A DNA stretch of 36,043 bases from Phallusia fumigata (GCA_008931825.1 QXVZ01027685.1:1-36043); one strand, 5' to 3'. Shown: positions 9,608 through 18,499, counted from the stretch's first letter. Numbers and translations are program-made. Notes: a model not told the origin generated them from the letters alone.

Positions 9608-9645
9608 GGTCCCCTTCCTGAAGGTGACACATTGTTATTACTCCG
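9608..9645 (+). repeat. H-family head fragment
   Basis: GGTCCCCTTCCTGAAGGTGA and ACACATTGTT form the H head and its near-palindrome. It abuts exon E3 directly, replacing the normal upstream intron. Confidence 0.55.
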
Positions 9646-9647
9646 TT

Positions 9648-9740
9648 TGACCAACACCTTTCCGAAATACAAATGGATTGCAAAACCCTCAGCGGCTAAA
9701 GCAATGAAGGTATCGCTATTCGAAGCATCTCACAACAAAT
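9648..9740 (+). pseudogene. E3 exon fragment
   Basis: It lacks the acceptor but retains ACCAACACCTTTCCGAAATA, GGATTGCAAAACC and the end AACAAAT|GTAAGA. Confidence 0.4.
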
Positions 9741-9805
9741 GTAAGAAAACAACTAACTTATACGTCAAGTGTGTTTCAATTCTGCTTGTCATTTTTTTTG
9801 TGGAC

Positions 9806-9875
9806 CAGTACTGCTGTGACCAACAGGCAAACAACCAAAAGAGACTGCGAATCAGACAACTGACTTTTTTACAGT
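9806..9875 (+). pseudogene. F exon remnant
   Basis: It contains AGTACTGCTGTGACCAACAG and GCGAATCAGACAACTGAC and ends TTTTACAG|TTAAAA. It is clearly F-derived, with a degenerate acceptor and donor. Confidence 0.35.
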
Positions 9876-9925
9876 TAAAACTAAGTACAAGTAATTTTTG
9901 TCTATACACGAATTAAGGTCAATAC

Positions 9926-9955
9926 GGGGGTGGTACAGAGTGCACGCTGACCGCC
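9926..9955 (+). repeat. P3 intronic hairpin with GTGCAC core
   Basis: GGGGGTGGTACAG faces CTGACCGCC around AGTGCACG in the intron between F and B'. Confidence 0.55.
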
Positions 9956-10051
9956 CATTGTACACCAATTATATCATTTGTCATAAACACGTTTTGCAAT
10001 AACTATGCGTCAATAACAGCGTTATATTTCTCGCTTCGTTATTTTTTATGA

Positions 10052-10150
10052 GAAGCTTTGACTACCACAGGTCACAAGAGACCGTCACTACTTGCTGGAC
10101 TGCTTGGATTTAGGACAGACAAACGATTGAAACGATTCAGTGCTTAACAG
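10052..10150 (+). pseudogene. B'2 exon remnant
   Basis: One frame contains SQETVTTCWTAWI, then after a TAG TIETIQCLT. The homologous frame in B'4 has QETITAC..IETIRC. The donor is AACAG|GTAAAT. Confidence 0.4.
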
Positions 10151-10236
10151 GTAAATCAATCACATTACCAGTAAATGATTGTAAACTTAACTTAAGGTTA
10201 ATGTTACGATCAATTGGTTTAACAAATTGGTTTAGT

Positions 10237-10269
10237 GAAGGCTAAACAGGGTGCACACTGTTTCGCCTT
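10237..10269 (+). repeat. P4 intronic hairpin with GTGCAC core
   Basis: GAAGGCTAAACAG faces CTGTTTCGCCTT around GGTGCACA. One mismatch in 12 pairs. Confidence 0.75.
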
Positions 10270-10352
10270 TGCTATTTGCGGAATGGTTTGCAATAGGCAA
10301 TGTATAGAGATGGTTTTGCATTTTTGCTGTCTGTGGTATGTTTTTGTTTCAG

Positions 10353-10470
10353 TTTAAATTTGCCGCTGACAACTTGAACCCTTGGAAACTAGCATGTTTG
10401 GACGGAAGTCAAGCAGCGAGCGGATAATCTTGTCATCCACGACTTTCATTTTTCCATTTAGGAAATTGCT
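10353..10470 (+). pseudogene. A'2 exon remnant
   Basis: The acceptor TTTTTGTTTCAG is intact. It shares GCCGCTGACAACTTGAAC and GGACGGAAGTCAAGCAGC with A'1. The donor is not identified. Confidence 0.35.
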
Positions 10471-10564
10471 CTAAGGATACCATGCAAACCACACACAGCA
10501 AACAATCTACAACAAAAAATTCGTACAAATACAACGAGTTTTGATCTTGTTGATTTTGTTGCAG

Positions 10565-10767
10565 ATTTTTGTCCAATTAAGTTTCAAACACCACATGGGT
10601 ATCGACATGAATTCACAACAGTGGAAGCGAGATACAAGTCAAAGCGTCCACAAGAATCAACTATTCCTGTTCAGCACCTTTCCGAAGTATCAAATGGATT
10701 GAAAAACTTACACCAGCAAAAGCAATGGAGTAATTCGGTACATGAACGTTATTCGAAGCAGCAAAAT
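10565..10767 (+). pseudogene. D2-E4 fused exon (intron missing)
   Basis: The acceptor GATTTTGTTGCAG begins a D exon (TTTCAAACACCACATGGG, GGAAGCGAGATACAAG). This passes directly into E sequence (CCTGTTCAGCACCTTTCC, CAAATGGATTG) and ends GCAAAAT|GTAAGC. Elsewhere D and E are separated by a ~300-450-bp intron with a foldback. Here the whole intron is absent and only a few exon bases at the junction are lost. Such near-precise loss is expected if a spliced RNA copy replaced the genomic segment, although a chance deletion is possible. Confidence 0.6.
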
Positions 10768-10817
10768 GTAAGCAAACAACCGTAAAACACTTTTATGGGG
10801 TTTAACTGTTTTCATAG

Positions 10818-10883
10818 GCAAGTATTACTGCGATGGAGAAAGAAACAAAAGGACTACGAATCTGACAACTGACATTTACACAG
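10818..10883 (+). pseudogene. F4 exon
   Basis: The acceptor TTTTCATAG is intact. In phase 1 all 66 nt are open (KYYCDGERNKRTTNLTTDI). The 3' end CACAG|TTAAGT has lost the +1 G unless CACA|GTTAAG is used. Confidence 0.5.
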
Positions 10884-10961
10884 TTAAGTTCAATTAATTT
10901 TATAATGTAAATACTTAAACGCAATTCAAATGTTTGCCTAAAAGCGAATTAAATTGAATAT

Positions 10962-10993
10962 GGAGGTGGTACAGAGTGCACGCTGACCGCCCC
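10962..10993 (+). repeat. P3 intronic hairpin with GTGCAC core
   Basis: GGAGGTGGTACAG faces CTGACCGCCCC around AGTGCACG. Confidence 0.6.
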
Positions 10994-11084
10994 TTGTACG
11001 CCAATTGCATTATTTGTCCTAAACACATTTTTTTTCAGTAATTATGCAACACTAATAGCGCTTATTTCTGTATGTTTTTCTCAG

Positions 11085-11161
11085 AGCCATCGACCATCAC
11101 TTCTTTGTAGGACTACTGAGATTTAAAGGACAGCTGATTAAAACATATCGGTACTTAACAG
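11085..11161 (+). pseudogene. B'3 exon remnant
   Basis: The acceptor TTTTTCTCAG and donor AACAG|GTGAGT are both good. The body has GACCATCACTTCTTTGTAGG and GCTGATTAAAAC. Confidence 0.45.
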
Positions 11162-11344
11162 GTGAGTCGAGCACATTACCAGTAAACGATTTTACAGTAA
11201 GCGTTAGTTAAAAATAATTTTCTAGGATTAGTTGGTTGAAGAAATTAGTTTGTGAAAAGGTTGAACTGTGTGCACAATTTCGCCTGTGCAAGTGCGAAAT
11301 GGTTTGCAATATGTGGTATGTTTTGCTTTAGTAAATTTTTGAAT

Positions 11345-11383
11345 CAACCACAGGAACCAACTGCAATGTAAGTGTAAACTTAC
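11345..11383 (+). pseudogene. D3 exon tail with palindromic donor
   Basis: Only CAACCACAGGAACCAACTGC plus AAT|GTAAGT remains. The donor region GTAAGTGTAAACTTAC is self-complementary. Confidence 0.4.
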
Positions 11384-11584
11384 AATGAATAAAGGATCTT
11401 GTTTAGTCGATATAGTCAGCAGACTGTTGAAGACAAACCAGTAGTGTGTATGTTGGTAAAATAACCATAGGTGCAGTTTGTTAAGTTAGAAAAGGCAAAT
11501 ACTAAAAACTTACAAGACCTTTTTTGTCAATAATTGTCCATGAAAACAGAAAAGTAAGATTCACGTTTTTTGTAAAGCTAAGTG

Positions 11585-11730
11585 TCGTGACACTTTTCTG
11601 TTGCTGCTCCGAATATGAAGCCAGTTTTTTAATTTTTGAGCAATGTTTTGCATGTTGCACCTTTTTATTTGCATGTCACGTATGTTCCGTTGACTATTTG
11701 GATGTCAGCATCAGTAGAAGTGTCCACACC
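11585..11730 (+). repeat. D-E intron foldback
   Basis: The arms begin CGTGACACTTTTCTGTTGCT and end CAGCATCAGTAGAAGTGTCC, as at 8991-9135. Confidence 0.5.
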
Positions 11731-11930
11731 GAATAATTAAAAACATTCTCCAAGTACATTCGTTTAAACATATGATATTTAGCTTCAAAACTAAAATACT
11801 AAAGTGCGGCAAGAATACCAGTAGCCATACCATTATCTCGTTTGATATACGCCAATGCGTACGAAATTCTCCACCTGATATTAAGCTTAATTACTCCAAA
11901 CTTGAATGCTGTGTTGTAGTTTTGTTACAG

Positions 11931-12038
11931 ATGTCTGTCTAACACCTTTCCGAAATATCAAGTGGATTGCAAAATTTGTTGCAGCAAAAGCAATGGAGGT
12001 ATCCGGTACATGACGTTATTCGAAGCATCACAACAAAC
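11931..12038 (+). pseudogene. E5 exon remnant
   Basis: The acceptor TTTTGTTACAG and donor CAAAC|GTAAGC are intact. The body keeps ATGTCTGTCTAACACCTTTC and GGATTGCAAAA. It is shifted relative to the E consensus near CATGACGTTATTCG. Confidence 0.5.
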
Positions 12039-12111
12039 GTAAGCAAACAAACACTTTTTTGCGTGTCCGTTTTACTTAAATGTCTCTCATGTAACGTATT
12101 AAACTGAATAC

Positions 12112-12143
12112 GGAGGTGGTACAGAGTGCACGCTGACCGCCTC
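12112..12143 (+). repeat. P3 intronic hairpin with GTGCAC core
   Basis: GGAGGTGGTACAG faces CTGACCGCCTC around AGTGCACG. The F exon normally found upstream is missing. Confidence 0.6.
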
Positions 12144-12253
12144 TTGTACGTAATTGCATTGATTGTCCCAAGCAATTTTTTTCAATAACTATGCATCACT
12201 AAAAGCGTTATATTTCTTATTCTTACTTTGATATTTTTGCCCTTTTTTCTCAG

Positions 12254-12350
12254 AACCTTCGACCAGCACTGGCACAAGAGACCATCACTGCATGTAGTAC
12301 TACTGTGATTTGACAAAGAAAGCTGATTGAAACAATACGCTGCTAAACAG
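12254..12350 (+). pseudogene. B'4 exon
   Basis: The acceptor CTTTTTTCTCAG and donor AACAG|GTGAGT are intact and the exon is 97 nt. The frame homologous to B of array 2 carries QETITACSTTVI, a TGA, then QRKLIETIRC. W..(E)TI.ACRT is shared with array-2 B exons. Family unknown. Confidence 0.5.
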
Positions 12351-12395
12351 GTGAGTGTTCTAAATCTAGGCCCTCGTTTTTAAAATTGTTTTGGT

Positions 12396-12429
12396 GAAGG
12401 CTAAACAGGGTGCACACTGTTTCGCCTTC
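12396..12429 (+). repeat. P4 intronic hairpin with GTGCAC core
   Basis: GAAGGCTAAACAG pairs with CTGTTTCGCCTTC around GGTGCACA. Twelve of 13 pairs match. Confidence 0.8.
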
Positions 12430-12507
12430 GTGTTTTTCGAAAGGCCTTTTAGGCGGTGTGCAGAGATAATTTTGAATTTTCCTGTCTGTTGTATGTTTTT
12501 GATTCAG

Positions 12508-12700
12508 GAACGTTTTTGAACCGCTGACAACGTGAACTCTTAGCAACTGGGATTGGAGTAGACTTCTTTATCCTTCATGTAGACGACCTCCAGTTCATGA
12601 TTGGACACAAGTCAAGCAGCAATCGGATAATCTTTTCATCCTCGACTTCATTTTTGTCACTTCGAAATATGCTCTATAAGGTATACCATGCTATAGCCAC
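12508..12700 (+). pseudogene. A'4 exon remnant
   Basis: The acceptor TTTTTGATTCAG is intact. It shares CCGCTGACAACGTGAACTC and CAAGTCAAGCAGC with A'1 and A'2. The 3' boundary is uncertain. Confidence 0.35.
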
Positions 12701-12760
12701 ATTTTTATCAAACGATGTACAACAAATTCGGTGCAATTTTGACGAATTCTAATCTTCTTG

Positions 12761-12853
12761 ATTTTTGTCCAAATCCGTTTCAAACACCACATGAATTATC
12801 AACAGCGGAAGCAAGATACAAGTCAACGTGTCCACACGAACCAACTGCTGAAT
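12761..12853 (+). pseudogene. D4 exon, acceptor deleted
   Basis: ATTTTTGTCCAAATCCGTTT is preceded by TCTTCTTG rather than GTTGCAG, so the acceptor is lost. A short internal deletion is present. The donor GAAT|GTAAGT with a complementary ACTTAC is intact (12854-12867). Confidence 0.45.
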
Positions 12854-13006
12854 GTAAGTAAACTTACAATTATTGAAGGTGCGTGTTTGGTCGAGGCAGA
12901 ATATAAAAACAAATTGTTAAAGCCAAATCAGTATTGTACACAATCAGTTTATGTGGTCAATATAAAATGTAAAGCAAAAGACCTAAGATTCCTAAAGCTA
13001 AGTTTC

Positions 13007-13115
13007 GTGAACACTTGTTTGGTGCAGTCCCGAATAATGAGCCCGGTGTTGATTTTCATGTCACGTATGTTCTGTTATATATTCGGTTGTCAGCATTAGC
13101 AGAAGTGTCCACACC
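13007..13115 (+). repeat. D-E intron foldback, shortened loop
   Basis: The arms GTGAACACTT.. and CAGAAGTGTCCACACC are present. The loop is about 35 bp shorter than in other copies, yet both arms are retained. Confidence 0.5.
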
Positions 13116-13313
13116 AAAATATTTACAAATTATCGTACCTAGCTCAGCAAACTAACGCTATAATATGCAACAAAAGAATACCATCCGTTCCACTACTATA
13201 TCTTGTTAACAACCTTAAGGACATTTGCTATATTCGAATTCCTAGGAAACCCTTTGCCAAACATTAGACTTAATTCATCGAACATGAATGCTGTGTTGTT
13301 AGTTTTGTTGCAG

Positions 13314-13419
13314 ATGTCTGTTCAACACCGAAATATCAAATGGATTGCAAAACCTGCAGCAGCAAGAGCTTTGGAGGTATGCGGTATATGAACGTTATTC
13401 GAATCATCACACACCAAAT
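13314..13419 (+). pseudogene. E6 exon
   Basis: The acceptor TTTTGTTGCAG and donor CCAAAT|GTAAGC are intact. A small deletion puts most of the exon in one open frame with MDCKTCSSKSFGG and MRYMNVIRIITHQM. In other copies this frame competes with VCPTPFRNIKW. Confidence 0.45.
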
Positions 13420-13492
13420 GTAAGCAAACAATCGTGAAACACCTGTACGTTTTAAGAATGTGTTTAAATTCTGTATGTCATTGTTTTTGCAG

Positions 13493-13552
13493 TCAATTAT
13501 TACTGCGACGAAGAAAAAAGCAAAGGGATTACTGAGCAGACAACCGACATTG
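13493..13552 (+). pseudogene. F5 exon remnant
   Basis: The acceptor TTTTTGCAG precedes TCAATTATTACTGCGACGAA. The donor end is lost. Confidence 0.4.
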
Positions 13553-13625
13553 AGTTTAAATCAATTTATTTTTGTGTGTAACTAATTAAATGTAATTTCG
13601 GCTTACAAACGAATTAAACTGAATA

Positions 13626-13660
13626 CAGAGGTGGTACAGAGTGCACGCTGACCGCCTCTG
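13626..13660 (+). repeat. P3 intronic hairpin with GTGCAC core, best copy
   Basis: CAGAGGTGGTACAG pairs with CTGACCGCCTCTG around AGTGCACG with one G-U and one bulged or mismatched base. Confidence 0.7.
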
Positions 13661-13752
13661 GTACGTCAATTGCATTAATTGTTATAATCGCACCTTTTAA
13701 TTCACTCTACATCACTAATTCTCGTTTCGTCTATTCTTCGCTTGTCTCCTCC

Positions 13753-13851
13753 TAACATTTGGCCAGCACAGGCCACAAGTGACAATCACTGCTTTTAGGA
13801 ATGCTAGGATTGGAATTCGACTTAAGGATGAAACGATTCGGTGCTAAACAG
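13753..13851 (+). pseudogene. B'5 exon remnant
   Basis: The body (GGCCAGCACAGGCCACAAG) and donor AACAG|GTGAGT align with B'. The acceptor AG has become AA. Confidence 0.4.
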
Positions 13852-14007
13852 GTGAGTCGAGCACATTACTAGTAAACGATTTAAACTTAAGTTTGCCATT
13901 TTGGAAATTGCTTTATAAAGTGTTTCATGCTAACTACATACTTTGAACGTTGTACAACAAATTGGGTGAAATGACAACGAATTTCGATCTTGTACATTTT
14001 GTTGCAG

Positions 14008-14084
14008 ATTTTTGTGTCGACTAGAATTCACCACAGCGGAAGCGAGATACAAGACAAAGTGTCCACAGGAACCAACTGCTGAAT
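14008..14084 (+). pseudogene. D5 exon, internally deleted
   Basis: The acceptor TTTTGTTGCAG is intact, and so is the donor GAAT|GTAAGT with the palindrome GTAAGTAAACTTAC (14085-14098). About 28 nt of the D body are missing. Confidence 0.45.
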
Positions 14085-14292
14085 GTAAGTAAACTTACTA
14101 TTGGTAATGGCACTTGTTTAGTCGAGTTAGGCAGAATACAAAGCAAAACAAATTGTCGAAGCCAAATCAGATGCACGTTGTTGAAATATCGATATCTGTA
14201 ATTTGTTAAGTTGCAATTAGCATTATAGTACAGGCTAGCAAGAGTTAATTTATGTGGTCAAATAAACTTAAAAAGTAAATTACTTAAGTTTC

Positions 14293-14436
14293 GTGAACAC
14301 TTCCTTGTTGCTGATCCGAATAGTGAGCCCGGTGTTGATTTTCACTCAATGATTTGCATGTTCCACTTACTATTTTGCATGTCACGTATGTTCCGTTCAC
14401 TATTCTGTTGTCAGCATCGGTAGATGTGTCCACACC
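14293..14436 (+). repeat. D-E intron foldback
   Basis: GTGAACACTT..CCGAATAGTGAGC faces GTTCACTATTCTG..GTGTCCACACC. Confidence 0.6.
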
Positions 14437-14664
14437 AAAATATTAACGAATTCCCTAAGCATAATCGTTTAAACACATGGCAATTTAGATTTAAAACTAA
14501 ATCTAAGGCTATAAATATGCAACAAGAATACGATTAGTTATACTACTATATCTCATTAATAACCTAAAAACACATTTGCTATATTCGAATGCGTAGGAGA
14601 TCCTGCACCTAATATTAAGCCTAATTGCTAGAAACTTGAATGCTGTGTTGTAGTTTTGTTGCAG

Positions 14665-14784
14665 ATATCTGTCCTACACCTTTTTTTAAAAAAATCAAAC
14701 GGATTGCGAAACCTGCAGCAGCAAAAGCAATGGAGGAATCCAGAACGTGAACGTGAACGTTACTCGAAGCATCACACACCAAAT
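14665..14784 (+). pseudogene. E7 exon remnant
   Basis: The acceptor TTTTGTTGCAG and donor CCAAAT|GTAAGC are intact. Insertions in the middle (a T/A run and a duplicated GAACGT) disrupt every long frame. Confidence 0.45.
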
Positions 14785-14856
14785 GTAAGCAAACAACTGT
14801 AAAACATTTTTTACGTCAAGTGAATTTTTAAATTCTGCTGATCGTTGTTTTTGTAG

Positions 14857-14921
14857 ACAAGTATAACTGCAACGGAGAAAGAAACAAAAGGGGATTACGA
14901 ATCGGACAACCGCTATTTACT
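14857..14921 (+). pseudogene. F6 exon remnant
   Basis: The acceptor TTTTTGTAG precedes ACAAGTATAACTGCAACGG. It runs without a donor into K3 sequence, marking a recombination joint between an F exon and a TSP1 exon. Confidence 0.4.
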
Positions 14922-14929
14922 GAAAAGCA

Positions 14930-14976
14930 GAATTTCGACAGTTTCTGTTTCGATAACGGGAATTTTTATTTCCGAG
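14930..14976 (+). pseudogene. K3: tail of a TSP1 exon
   Basis: Only the last ~45 nt of K remain (CAGTTTCTGTTTCGATAACG to TTTCCGAG|GTAAGC), matching K4 and its donor. No TSP1 cysteines survive. Module G3 follows about 300 bp on, as with the other K copies. Confidence 0.4.
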
Positions 14977-15279
14977 GTAAGCTTCATCATAAAATTTATT
15001 CACTAATGTTTTTGTTTCGTTCATATTACTGCGCTTTTGTTGCCAAATCTAGTTCAAGATATTCGACGTTGTTTTCTTTTATCTTCGCTTAGTTATTCAA
15101 ATCGCTTTGTGCTCCAAAATGGAATACATGTAAATTTGACTAAACATTAAATATCTAAACTGTCAATTGAATTTGGGCTATGTGCAATACGCTGTTAACG
15201 CGTAAAAGTTTAACGGCGACCCAAAGACATTTCCTTAAACAAGTGTGCTCTTAACAATGTAAAAGAACTTCCCCACCTT

Positions 15280-15566
15280 CCGACAAGCACTGTGATGTCA
15301 CAAGCGCCAACTGTTTAGGCACTTTGCCTCCAGCAACTAATCAACCGGCTCCAAATGCAACTTACTGATCGGTGCAATAAGGTCAGCCATTGGACGGATG
15401 AAGAGCGCTCCTGTGACGTTTCGAGAGCAAGTGTTTTGATTGGTGGAAAAAAAAGAAAAAAGGAGCCACCCAGCAGCTTTGGCGTGGCGAGGTGTCATTC
15501 TTCATTTGTCAGCGGTGCCGATGGGAGGTTGTAACAGGAAGCGACTCCCAAGCGGAACACGTACAG
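15280..15566 (+). promoter_or_regulatory. G3: promoter-like module and first exon
   Basis: It is homologous to G1, with ATTGG boxes near 15390 and 15440 and TGACGTTTCG at 15414. The 5'-most box is altered. The conserved frame is open (LINRLQMQLTDRCNK, HWTDEERSCDVSRAS) to a TAA. An ATG at 15521 starts MGGCNRKRLPSGTRT, which joins e2 in phase 1 and stops at 15742-15744, giving a 22-residue peptide. The donor is TACAG|GTAAAG. Confidence 0.45.
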
Positions 15567-15607
15567 GTAAAGTCATTGTTGGAAATGAAATTTTTCGTTG
15601 TCGGTTT

Positions 15608-15641
15608 AGAAGCAAATTAGGGTGCACACTAGTTTGTTTCT
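15608..15641 (+). repeat. P1 intronic hairpin with GTGCAC core
   Basis: AGAAGCAAATTAG pairs with CTAGTTTGTTTCT around GGTGCACA. All 13 positions pair if two G-U are allowed. Confidence 0.75.
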
Positions 15642-15721
15642 GACATGTCATCGAAATTGGTTGGATATTAATTTGGTCAACTCACCAAATACACGATACT
15701 GCTGTAGATCATATTTTTCAG

Positions 15722-15828
15722 GTCCTCGTTCGGCTTCTGAATAACGCTTCCAGGCTATCCACTGATTGCTCGACCGTCGCCCGGACGTTTTTTGGGGGGA
15801 AATGTGGTCCAAGCATAAACCTAAACAG
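15722..15828 (+). pseudogene. e2 exon of G3 unit
   Basis: The acceptor ATATTTTTCAG is intact. The phase-1 frame from exon 1 ends PRSASE and TAA. Another frame is open longer (VLVRLLNNASRLSTDCSTVA). The donor is AAACAG|GCCAGT, GC-type. Confidence 0.45.
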
Positions 15829-15900
15829 GCCAGTTATAAAATCCACTTATATCTAACTAACCAACTGGTATTATATTCTTTTAAATTTAATGACTAGCAT

Positions 15901-15937
15901 GGGAAGACAGTATAACGTGCATTTATCCTGTCTTAGC
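15901..15937 (+). repeat. P2 hairpin, altered core
   Basis: GGGAAGACAG faces CTGTCTTAGC. The core here is GTGCAT rather than GTGCAC. Confidence 0.5.
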
Positions 15938-15944
15938 ATGTTAA

Positions 15945-16132
15945 CAAATTTAAACTTTTATTAACTAGATTACCTATGACGCAGAATTTTTTGTAATTCA
16001 CTGGTTTGGTTACTCCAGTTGAACGTGTTTGTTGGACTCTTGTTTTTGACACATAAATATATGTGTATATATATGCATATTTAAATGCAGTGATCAATTT
16101 TTGTCGTTGACATTTCTGCGTTTTTCTGTTAG
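15945..16132. other. No gene seen
   Basis: e3 is missing from this unit. An AT-rich stretch with (TA)-like ATATATGTGTATATATATGC occupies its place. Confidence 0.4.
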
Positions 16133-16195
16133 AACTGGATTTCAGAAGCCTGACTGCAGGGATCGGACGGCCTAAGGCACAACAGGTATTTAACT
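16133..16195 (+). pseudogene. B-like exon remnant
   Basis: The TTTTTCTGTTAG acceptor precedes AACTGGATTTCAGAAGCC, and the end is CACAACAG|GTATTT. Position and ends match B/B' exons, while the body is strongly diverged. Confidence 0.3.
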
Positions 16196-16261
16196 GTTTT
16201 TAAGCAAGTTCTTTTTAAGCATGAACGATAAATACTAGTCATATTGTATAGTTTAAAGCGA

Positions 16262-16376
16262 GCGCGCCCGCTATTGATTTTTGCATGATGTTTTGCATGT
16301 TTCACCTGCTATTTTCCTTGTTACGTGTGTTCCGTTGAACATTCGGTTGTCGGCATCGGTGGAAGTGTCCACATTA
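16262..16376 (+). repeat. D-E intron foldback, right arm kept
   Basis: GAACATTCGGTTGTCGGCAT and GGTGGAAGTGTCCACA match right arms elsewhere. The left arm is reduced to a few bases. Confidence 0.45.
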
Positions 16377-16557
16377 AAATAATTCTCCCCAGCGAAAAAG
16401 GCGTAAAATGTTAAAAAATTGTCGATCAGCAAACTAAGTGTCAAATATGAAGTAAAATTAGCATAATCAATACTATCACATCAATGTATTTGCTTACGCC
16501 TTCTGTTTCGTTAGACTTGTACATTAAACTTGAATGCTGTTGTCAGTTTTGTTGCAG

Positions 16558-16648
16558 ATTTGTTTCTTAAAGACTGGTCTGGAATTGGAAAATCTGCACT
16601 TACAAAAGCAATGGAGGCATCCTGTTGATATGCATCTTCACTCCCAAT
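16558..16648 (+). pseudogene. E8 exon remnant
   Basis: The acceptor TTTTGTTGCAG and donor CCCAAT|GTAAGT are intact. AAAGCAATGGAGGCATCC identifies E. The 3' part (GTTGATATGCATC) resembles array-2 A exons, so this copy is intermediate between E and A. Confidence 0.45.
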
Positions 16649-17475
16649 GTAAGTAAACAAGCATGTTCATGTTCTTTGATAACATTTATTCCCTTTTTTC
16701 GTTTTTTCCTGTCTTACGCAAATATGTTTCAACCGTTTGGTCAAGAAAAGTCGTTAAATTTTGCACTGTGCACTGTAACCTTTCACTCCAACAGCAAAAT
16801 AGATCCGATAAAAGTTTCCTATTTTGACAGTTGACACAATGCAAACGATTTGAAAAAGTATGTTGTGACTTTCGGTTGGATTTAATTTCCATATGTAGGT
16901 GTTTAAATAAAAGGTAATTGACTTTTTTCTTTCATTTGTTTTTGTTTCTGTTTGTAATTTGCACAAGGGAAACCTTTATTTATCGGTAATATGGCTGCTA
17001 CACATGATAGGCGAGTATCTAAAGCCGTGCACTGTAACTTAAACCCCAGTATAGATCATTCGGTTTAACCAAATTTTAAAGATCACTTATCACCAATATT
17101 TAAATTAAATTAGCTAAAAATTAGCTAAACGTATGCGTTTTTCACAGATGGTACAGTACAAAGTATTGAAAAGTTTTTTGTGACCTTGGGTTGGATTTAC
17201 TCATTTTCACGTTTTAACACCCAAATATTAATGTTTTTGGTAGCAGGCCCTTCGTAATGTTATGGAATTCCTAATGTACATGTTTGGGGTGCTTATAGGT
17301 TGTTTAGAATTTCAGCCCCGTATCTGGTTAAAGTGCTGACTGTTCTGCTCCAAACGCAAACAAGAGGACGCAAAAGGATTGATTTAATTACGAACGAAGT
17401 GGCGCAGCGCTCAGCGTTTAGTATCAGACTTCTACTTTACACACAGAACTTTGTTCGGGGCGGCCACGCTGGCCT
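16649..17475. other. Mostly unassigned; low-copy repeat
   Basis: The segments at about 16795-16880 and 17130-17200 resemble 7320-7400. The frame 17300-17659 is open for 119 codons, but it crosses the acceptor-like CTTTGCAG near 17480 and the intron-like lead-in to K4, so I do not treat it as one gene. Confidence 0.35.
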
Positions 17476-17675
17476 TTGCAGACTAAAATCAAGCTACAAA
17501 TGCGCAGTGGTAACTGTAACAGAATCCCACTACTCACTAGGGTTAGTTTTTCATTTTTGTGTAAATCTTTGCGAAGGTCGTCCTTTAAACAAGTTTGATT
17601 CTCATTTAAACATCAAAATCCGAAATTTTCTCAGGCGTTTGACTAAAACATTTGACTAAACGTTTAACGTTTCAG

Positions 17676-17878
17676 TCGACTGTTATGTTTCTGGATGGGG
17701 AAAAGGGGGCGTGTGAACTCGGCTGCAGCGCAACCTCTGTGTCGACTTGGATGAGAAGTGTTGGATTGGAATTAGTGTTCAAATGAACTGAAATACACAA
17801 ATGCCACAGTTTCTGTTCAAACGACGGAGTATTCGTTCATGTCGATGCGCGGACAAATGCAATTGAGTTTGTTCCGAG
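17676..17878 (+). pseudogene. K4: longest TSP1 exon copy
   Basis: The acceptor AACGTTTCAG is intact. It starts DCYVSGWGKGGV in phase 1 and then hits a TGA. Restoring homology to K5 needs a small frame change. Downstream, the exon keeps DNA for the R.RSVG, KCHSFC and GVFVHVD segments of the TSP1 consensus seen across K1, K2 and K5. At 203 nt with donor TTCCGAG|GTAAGC it shows the full exon extent. The 5' segment and intron (AATCCCACTACTCACTAGGG) are repeated upstream of K5. It is a broken extracellular-domain exon. Confidence 0.6.
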
Positions 17879-18160
17879 GTAAGCTGCTTCATAAAATTTA
17901 TTTACTATCGTTGTTATTTCGTGCATATTACTGTGCTGTCGCCAAATCTAGTAAAACTATTTGCCGGATTATTGCTATCTAGAAACTTTAAAGCATTCGA
18001 CTTCAGTTTGTTCTGTCCTCGCTTAGTTATCCAAATCGCTTTGTGCTCCAAAATGCAATACATGTAAATTTTCACTAAACATTAAATATCTAAACTGTCA
18101 ATTGAATTTCGGCAAAGTCTAATCCGTTGTTGTCGCGTAAAAGATGTTTTTTTAACAAGT

Positions 18161-18463
18161 GTGCTCGTAACAATGTCAATCAAAACACGCCAATTCAATC
18201 TCCTAACTGTTTCAGCGGTTTGCCTTCAGCAACTACTCAACCGGCTCCAAATGCAACTTACTGATTGGTGTAATAAGGTCAGCTATTGGACGGATGAAGA
18301 GCGCTCCTTTGCCGTTTCGAGAGCAAGTGTTTTGATTGGACGAAAAAAAGAAAAAAAGGGGCCACACAGCTTCGGCATGGCGAAGCGTCATTCTTCATTT
18401 GTCAGCGGTGCCGATGGGACGTTGCAAAGGGAAGCGACTCCCAAGCGGAAAATATACAGGTAA
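18161..18463 (+). CDS. Conserved ORF across module G4 (unknown, low confidence)
   Basis: A 100-codon open frame covers the whole G4 exon. It contains LNRLQMQLTDWCNK, YWTDEERSFAVSRAS, LIGRKKEKKGPHSFGMAKRH and GTLQREATPKRKIY. The same frame is open in G1, G2 and G3 and fails in G5 through a poly-A frameshift. Comparing G1 and G4 by eye over the shared core I count about 8 synonymous and 12 amino-acid changes. That is only mildly biased toward synonymous, so coding status is unproven. There is no recognised family; WTDEER recalls the start of SANT/Myb helices, but nothing else supports that. The rival reading is a CCAAT-type promoter plus 5' exon. Confidence 0.25.
   Translation: MLVTMSIKTRQFNLLTVSAVCLQQLLNRLQMQLTDWCNKVSYWTDEERSFAVSRASVLIGRKKEKKGPHSFGMAKRHSSFVSGADGTLQREATPKRKIYR
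18165..18459 (+). promoter_or_regulatory. G4: promoter-like module and first exon
   Basis: CCAAT/ATTGG boxes lie at 18190-18194, 18264-18268, 18285-18289 and 18335-18339. The TGACG of the other copies is changed to TGCCG. ATG 18414 starts MGRCKGKRLPSGKYT, ending in phase 1 at ACAG|GTAAAG. Joined to e2 it gives DHRPASE and TAA at 18633-18635, a 22-residue peptide. Confidence 0.45.
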
Positions 18464-18499
18464 AGTCATTGTTGTAAATGAACTATTTCGGTGTCCGTG

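Noticed and set aside
9332-12038. Selenocysteine reading of the in-frame TGA in E exons
   Set aside because: There is no SECIS-like element or selenoprotein homology, and E9 has a sense codon only through nearby indels.
17300-17659. 119-codon ORF upstream of K4
   Set aside because: It crosses an acceptor-like site and intron-like sequence repeated upstream of K5, where the frame is not preserved.
17676-17720. CVSGWG-like motif suggesting a trypsin-family serine protease exon
   Set aside because: The next residues (CELGC, R.RS, CEGKSC, ETEIRK in other copies) fit a TSP1 repeat, and no protease active-site motif is seen.
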